Assembly (NCBI GenBank): GCA_029747585.1 | Contig: JAPEVF010000674.1 | Coordinates: 1-24,931, forward strand | DNA: 24,931 bases | Direction: 5' to 3' | From: Pleurotus djamor | Lineage: Eukaryota; Basidiomycota; Agaricomycetes; Agaricales; Pleurotaceae | Part shown: piece by piece, positions 19,755-24,931 of the stretch | Position numbering within the stretch: position 1 is the stretch's first letter | Layout of the letters: every line of letters starts with the position of its first letter | The notes under the pieces: model-generated | Databases searched by the model: none | What the model saw: only the letters and a program-made list of their open reading frames with translations | Told to the model about the DNA's origin: nothing | Made by a program: the position numbers and the translations under genes

Positions 19755-22700
19755 ATGCCTCGCAATCCCAACCAGTCCGCCGAAGCACCTCCTGCGCCTG
19801 TAGGGAGGCACACTCGTAGTAAAGGCGGTCCCATCGCGGAAGTTGAGCTTCCCCCAGTGACGCGTAAGCCAAAGAAAGTAAGTTTTCAATGATTTTCTCG
19901 TAGATTTTTGATGTAATTGTATTCGCAGGCTACAAAACCTGCTCGTGACGAAGAGGATGAAGACACACCTTCAAAGGCTGCTGCGACTGCGCGTAAGTCA
20001 ACCGGACGGAAGGTAGGCCGGATGACTGCTGTTCTTTTTCTGTCCTCTCGTCTAATGCCCCCCTTAGGCTGCCGAACCTGTTGTCAAACCCCAACCGAAG
20101 GTCACGAAGTCATCCAAGGTTCAACACAGGGACCGAGCAGCCGTTACTCGGTCCTTGAAGCCGCGTGATGAACCAAGGCGTCAAGAAGAGCCTGTGCCCT
20201 CAGATGACGAAAACGACGGTCTAAACCAGGTAAGTTCTTGGTTCTCCTTCAGGATTCAATTACTGACCGCGATTTTCTATTCAGGACGATAACGGTGTTG
20301 CGGCAGCGATAAACCAGGCACACAAACCTCCTCACGCTCGCCCCCAACCTCGTCGCCGCATGGCTCATCCCCGTCGTGAAGGATCACCACCTCCATATGA
20401 TGGTGATCTTTCTAAGCGTGCTCGTCCTCAACGTCGACAATCTTCCCCTCCTCCTCCTCCTCCTCCTCCTCCTCCACCACCACCACCCAAACCTGTTGCC
20501 CCCGAGTCTGATGTTGATATGGCTCCCCCTCCCTCTCCAGAGCCTTCGACGTCCACCCAGGACTTTTCACTCGCGGGAATCAAAGCTCGACNGCCACGCG
20601 GAATGGGTAGCACGTGGTAAACCGCAAGGCGAGGAATCCGAGCCATCTGGAAGCGACATCTTCCAACCCGATCCCAGCGAGCACGATAGCGACGACGAAG
20701 TTCCCGCCGATGAAAGCGACGAGCCATTGGCACAGACGACCAGAAAGGGGAAAGGGAAGGGCAAGGGCAAGCGTACCGACAAAGGAAAGCAGCGAGCCCA
20801 CAACTACGCTCGTGGCCCTGTCCTTCAAGGTGCCATCAACACTCTCCACGCGATCGAAGAAGAGAAACGTCAGAAGGTCATCGCCCTCGCCGCTTCGATC
20901 AACAAACCTCCTTCGACGCTGTTTCGACTCCTCGAGGACCCTTCCACTCCCCACGAACTCAGTGACTGGAACGTGTGGCAGTCGTACCACAGCGTGCACA
21001 CCAAGAAGAAGCCTGAACACAAGCATCGTATGTATTTCCCTTTATCTTTCTTTCCTTTTCCCCCATTCCCTATACAAGTTTGTCAGTTGACTTGCTTGTT
21101 TCTTTCCCATTGAATTCGTCAGTCGACGTGTTTGATCGGTCACAACTTAGTCAGATGACTTGGTTGTTATTCTCTTTGTACGCTACACCCTCCCTCCCGA
21201 GTACCTACACAGTGTTGCATGGACGAGCACACTTACCACATCCCTTTCACTTGTTCATTCCCCCCCCCTCCCGAGTACTGACACTTTTCTAGTCACGTTT
21301 CAGCAATACACAAAACTCGTTGTTGCTCCCGAGTATAATACCTTCCGCGAGACGCACACGCCGGAGGAGCACGACGCCGAAATGGAAACACGACGGGCAT
21401 GGTACAACAAGGCCATGGAGGAGGTTGTTGACGAACGAAAAGAGACAGGAACCATCCAGCACGACTTCGATCGCATGGTCACTCGGTTTTCGCAGATGGT
21501 CAGTCATTTGTCGCTGCTTAATTGTCTTTTCATACTAAGTCCCTCCCAGGCGCGTCACGACAACGATCACTACGACATGCACGTTTTCGGCTACATCTTC
21601 CACCTCGAACCAAACAAGAAAGGGCAGCCCATGCACGCGATCTTTTCGGGAACCCCTCTCTTCGATGAAATCCTCAAGGATGGCTGGGCCCCCAACTTCC
21701 AAAGGCACCTTCACGACATTGGGTCGTTACTCAAGTATGTTCTTACCCTCTGAATTAACAGACATTTCTCATCTAACCCTCCATGCAGAGCTCAGCAATT
21801 GAAAATTTTGCGCGACGAGGAGCCTGTTTCAGTCAACCGTCCACCCGAGGATTATCTTCGGGACATTGATTTTAGCCAACGTTCGTCGGAGCAGTATCAA
21901 CGCGATCGAAATCGCCGTGTGGTCTCCTCAGTGATCACCTCCCAAATCCGTAAGCGCAACCCTCTCTCTATCATGTCTACCGCTGATCATATTACCTTTT
22001 GGCTAGGGCTAGCTGTATCATCACTGCCGCCTGACCATCAGGTTAACTGCAAGGAAACATCGAAGGTCCCCTGGAAAGACTTTGCAGACCGCGCGTTCCA
22101 GAATAAGTTCCTTATGCGGAACTGGGTCGAGAATACCAAGTGTCCAGGGCCCCAGTTTGATGTTCACAAGGACTTTCTCACCACTGATGGGGCTGCAGCC
22201 CAGTATCAGTTGTGGGATAAGTATCGGCGGAACCTCCTCAACGATGACGAGATTTCGCGGTTGATTCAGATCAAGCCTTGGTCTTTAAGTAAGTTTTTTC
22301 CCTCTTGATTGCAGAAATTTATACGGATTGATATTGATCCTTATAGAACAACTCGGACTACCTTTGGAAGACCAGGGAAGTATAGCCCTCATCAAGGATG
22401 TCTTCGGCGTGACATTGCTACGCGTCTCGGACTCGCGCGCTTATGCCAAGGCGCTTGCTGCTGAACGTCAAGAACGCGCTCGAGCAGAGAAGAAGGCAGT
22501 GAAGGAGGGTGCGAAGCCCAAGCTTCAACTCAAGATGAAGGTGAAGGGTCAGTGGAAGCCACCTCGGGGACCAGTCACTGAGAAGCCATATGCTGGGTAT
22601 GTTGAGATTGATGAAGCCGAGCCGGATGCGGATGCAGAGGAATCTCATGGTGAGCATTCTGGTGGCTTGCCTGATGATGACGCCAGGCTTGATCCAAACT

Positions 22701-22849
22701 ATGGACACTCCCCCTCCTCTCCCTCGTACCAATACTACTGGGATGCTGAGGATGAAGAACCAATTCCTCGTTCGCCTAAATCCCCTTCCTCAAACTCGAA
22801 GCGCCCAGCTAAGCGCGCGAGGCCAAATGCTCAGGCTGGACATTCTTGA
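19755..22849 (+). CDS. KDZ-element accessory protein 2, Pro-rich and Lys-rich, function unknown
   Basis: Not recognised. Nine exons: 19755-19877, 19929-20012, 20068-20229, 20285-21027, 21293-21498, 21550-21734, 21789-21949, 22007-22288, 22347-22849. Phases agree and give 815 residues if the n at 20592 is dropped. The N-terminal third is disordered: Lys/Pro-rich, basic patches (HPRREG, KRARPQRRQ), a run of about 14 Pro (about 178-191), acidic stretches and a GKGKGKGKRTDKGKQR repeat. The middle (about 285-640) is helical and looks conserved-type: QGAINTLHAIEEEKRQKV, NDHYDMHVFGYIFHLEP, WVENTKCPGPQFDVHKDF. The C-terminal part is a charged helix, then acidic and basic, ending KRPAKRARPNAQ, nuclear-localisation-like. 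Intron 4 (21028-21292) is 265 nt, far longer than the others. Probably nuclear; function unknown. A DNA-binding helper of the transposase is one possibility. Confidence 0.75.
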
Positions 22850-23336
22850 TTGCTGATTGTTGCTGCTGCGTTTCTTTATGTGATACTCCTCCTCTGCTGT
22901 ATACTTCAGATATGTTTCTCTCTTCTCTTGATATGCCCCTTATCCCCTATGACCTGCCCCCTGTTATGACTTCCAATTCTGTTGTGTATCTATGTATATG
23001 TTTATGCAGTATGACTTATGCTCACAAACTAAGCCAACTAAGTGTCCTTAGTGGGCATGCCCACATTATCTTTGAGTGTCTTCTTGGGCATGCCCATACT
23101 AAACTATGATTTAATCTTGGGCATGCCCATGGGTGGCTCTTAGGAGATTTCTCCTATTGACAGGGGTTCAGACTTGGGGGGAATTATAACAGTATCTTCC
23201 CATGAGTGAAACCTTTCAAATCCAAGCTCAAAAATTTCCAAATTACTTGCCTTATGTATACCAAGGTATAATAAGGCCAAATTCATACCTTGGTTCTGGT
23301 ATTGGGAGGCAAATAGAATAGGGATGGAGTATACTT
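22850..23336. other. Right subterminal region, AT-rich, with three spaced palindromes
   Basis: No gene is seen. Three GGGCATGCCC palindromes start at 23053, 23086 and 23119, again at a 33-bp period, about 200 bp after the stop of the upstream gene. An AAGGTATAAT motif lies near 23265. The overlapping open frames are by-products of the repeats. Confidence 0.65.
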
Positions 23337-23701
23337 GGGCATGCCCAAGATGAGATGACTTTGAAAGAACAAATATCTCTAAGTCCCAATCTTTGGGCAT
23401 GCCCACAGGTGAAAATGTTTTACTCTTGGGCATGCCCGCAGGTAAATATATTCTACTCCTGGGCATGCCCACTGGTGAAAATGTTTTACTCTTGGGCATG
23501 CCCACAGGTAAATATATTCTATTCCTGGGCATGCCCACAGGTGAATATGTTTTACTCTTGGGCATGCCCACAGGTAAACATCTTTACTTCTGGGCATGCC
23601 CACGGGTTAAAATCCTTTATTGTTGGGGCATGCCCACAGGCCAAAGTGGTTCTACCTTGGNCATGCCCATGGACAAAAATAACATATTCTTGGGCATGCC
23701 C
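23337..23701. repeat. Right subterminal 33-bp palindrome array (GGGCATGCCC)
   Basis: Palindromes start at 23337, 23395, 23428, 23461, 23494, 23527, 23560, 23592, 23626, 23659 (with an n at 23661) and 23692. The first step is 58 bp, the same as the odd step in the left array. The rest are 33 bp except 32 then 34, which cancel out. The spacers (ACAGGTGAAAATGTTTTACTCTT type) match the left spacers only as reverse complement. Confidence 0.9.
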
Positions 23702-24048
23702 ATGAGTTAAAAATGTTTTGGTCTTGGATGCATACACCCATAGATGAAAATGTTATAGCCTTGTTAGACTAGCCAATAGAATACATCACTGATGTATGTT
23801 AAAGTTAATACTTGATTTGAAACTGTAAACCCCATATATACCCACAGTCAAGAGGTGGGTTTCTCTCTGTGCCTACATACCATTGACTTGTGTATATACA
23901 AACTCAGCTACCTAAGTCATCAGGGAAATTTGTCCATATTGCTAAATACACAGCTCCAGGTCACTCCTTAACTTGAGATGATTATCCTGCCATGGAAAGA
24001 AATCTCTTAGATATATCTCACACATGCTATAGGTACAAATTGCTCTAA
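23702..24048. other. AT-rich spacer between right array and right terminal repeat
   Basis: No gene or strong repeat is seen. It corresponds in position to 12237-12545 at the other end, but I saw no clear sequence match between them. Confidence 0.5.
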
Positions 24049-24343
24049 GGAAGGGTATAATGTGGAATAGTTGTACCAGTGGGCACGCCCAAGTAGTGCC
24101 AAGCCACTATATGTTTTGCATGGGTGTGCCCACTGGAGCATGTGACAGTGTGACAAAAGGGCATGCCCACGCATGAACTTGGTAGAAATTTTGCAAAATG
24201 GGGCATGCCCACAGTCCCATACATACTTTGAGTGGGCATGCCCAGATGCTGGGCTGTGCCCACAAAATCCTACCTACTAAGGTAGCTCTTTCAAGTGGGC
24301 ACAATTATACCTTAGTAGGTCTAGGGATAGGCTGCCTGAGGTG
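24049..24343 (-). repeat. Right terminal inverted repeat of the KDZ element
   Basis: Reverse complement of 11942-12236 with scattered differences. It ends in AGGCTGCCTGAGGTG, next to the target duplication. It includes palindrome copies near 24081 (GGGCACGCCC), 24159, 24202 and 24234, and a second copy of the internal hairpin (about 24272-24320). Confidence 0.88.
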
Positions 24344-24350
24344 TTCCTTC
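24344..24350. repeat. Target-site duplication, right copy (TTCCTTC)
   Basis: Exact copy of 11935-11941, immediately outside the right terminal repeat. Confidence 0.85.
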
Positions 24351-24931
24351 AGGTATTGAAGGGTGAGAAAGCTTAGGTACTTCTCTCTGAGCGTATTTAA
24401 CATTGTTTACAGGGACCTCCCTCTCATGGTCAAATCCAACACCGACCACCTTGTATTACTGCGTGGGCATCTGCCTCAGTATCTTAGAGACAACTTGTTA
24501 TCCAAGGTTATTACAATCTTCGGAGATCTCAAGGAACGGAAGGAACGGTCCAAAGACAACGGCGAGTGGACAAGTATCCACTTCGATTTCTATAATCGAT
24601 ACAGTACACATGTGCGTAACAGTCCCATTGTTAGCTTGAAAATTCCTCATGGATGGAACATAGGGATCTGATGCGCCTACCGACATCCACCCATCGCTCC
24701 TCACAAAAGAGGGGAAAAAAAGAGCTCATCCGTCGCTTTTTCTTCCGCGGCCTTCTGCCGATATCAAATTGTTTCCAAAGGCGTACCAAGACCTGCAGGA
24801 ACTGTTCCAAGATGTTTTTGAATCGCTGCGATCTCAGGTAATGGTTTTCATCTTGGAAACGACCTCAGTTATTAACATACGGCACTAGCTCGAATCCTTG
24901 CTACCCGAGGAATACAAGATTGAACAATCAT
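24351..24931 (+). pseudogene. Displaced 3' part of the gene that starts at 9576 (continues past window)
   Basis: Exon pieces: 24351-24362 (rest of the interrupted exon, donor GTGAGA), 24413-24611, 24664-24837 and 24889 to the window end. The join 11941 to 24351 reads RRIP-SGIEG in frame, and the next exon starts GDLPLMVKSNTDHLVLLRGH. Later parts are HPSLFLPRPSADIKLFPKAY and LESLLPEEYKI. This part is cut off from its promoter by 12.4 kb of transposon. The FPKAYQDLQ...LLPEEY pattern reminds me of the stretch just before the catalytic core of fungal TET/JBP-like 2-oxoglutarate/Fe(II) oxygenases carried by transposons, but the core itself (HxD...H) would lie outside the window, so this is weak inference. 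Confidence 0.75.

Larger units (their letters stand above)
11942..24343. mobile_element. Complete KDZ-superfamily DNA transposon, 12,402 bp
   Basis: The element runs from CACCTTAGGCAGCCTA to the inverse of CACCTCAGGCAGCCTA. It is bounded by inverted repeats of about 295 bp and 7-bp target duplications. It encodes a KDZ transposase on the minus strand and two large plus-strand genes of unknown function. All three have readable exon structures, so it may be recently active. Subterminal GGGCATGCCC arrays and AAGGTATAAT motifs occur at both ends in inverted orientation. It sits in an exon of the gene that starts at 9576; removing 11942-24350 restores the frame across the junction. The size fits large KDZ elements that carry extra genes. 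Confidence 0.88.

Noticed and set aside
23140..23710. Open frames with 11-residue repeats in the right array
   Set aside because: Repeat length is a multiple of three, so frames stay open by chance on both strands. Noted as a finding only, not called as genes.

Overview
The window looks like nuclear DNA of an agaricomycete (Basidiomycota) fungus. The genes are cut by many introns of about 37-110 nt with GT..AG ends. Two transposase families typical of these fungi, Plavaka and KDZ, are present. No family seen here identifies the species, and there is no rRNA, tRNA or bacterial-type feature.

Layout. 1-1422 has no firm gene: an AT-rich stretch, GCTTT-rich direct repeats and a short coding-like remnant. 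1423-6882 carries two minus-strand genes, a complete-looking Plavaka transposase (1031 codons after splicing) and upstream of it a Ulp1/C48-type cysteine protease with an intact H-D-Q-C set. 6883-7402 is a divergent promoter region. 7403-9081 is a plus-strand gene for an acidic, charged-coil protein. 9576 starts a second plus-strand gene that runs to 11941, stops mid-exon, and resumes at 24351 until the window ends.

The gap in that gene is the main find: a complete KDZ transposon at 11942-24343 (12,402 bp). It has terminal inverted repeats of about 295 bp, a 7-bp target duplication (TTCCTTC at 11935-11941 and 24344-24350), and internal arrays of the 10-bp palindrome GGGCATGCCC at an almost exact 33-bp period, in inverted orientation at the two ends. 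Removing the element and one duplication copy restores an open exon in frame, with an intron donor just beyond.

Inside the element the KDZ transposase (minus strand, 1066 codons, three acidic catalytic candidates present) is transcribed away from two large plus-strand genes of unknown function (691 and 815 residues), across a 1-kb divergent region that holds a 94-bp inverted repeat. The outer part (transposase and protease on minus, two genes on plus) has the same plan, so I infer that the KDZ element may have jumped into an accessory gene of a larger Plavaka-type element whose right end lies outside the window.

Exon structures were worked out by hand from splice signals, reading-phase consistency and protein continuity. 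Several isolated 'n' positions behave as spurious extra bases: dropping them restores the frame in four genes.
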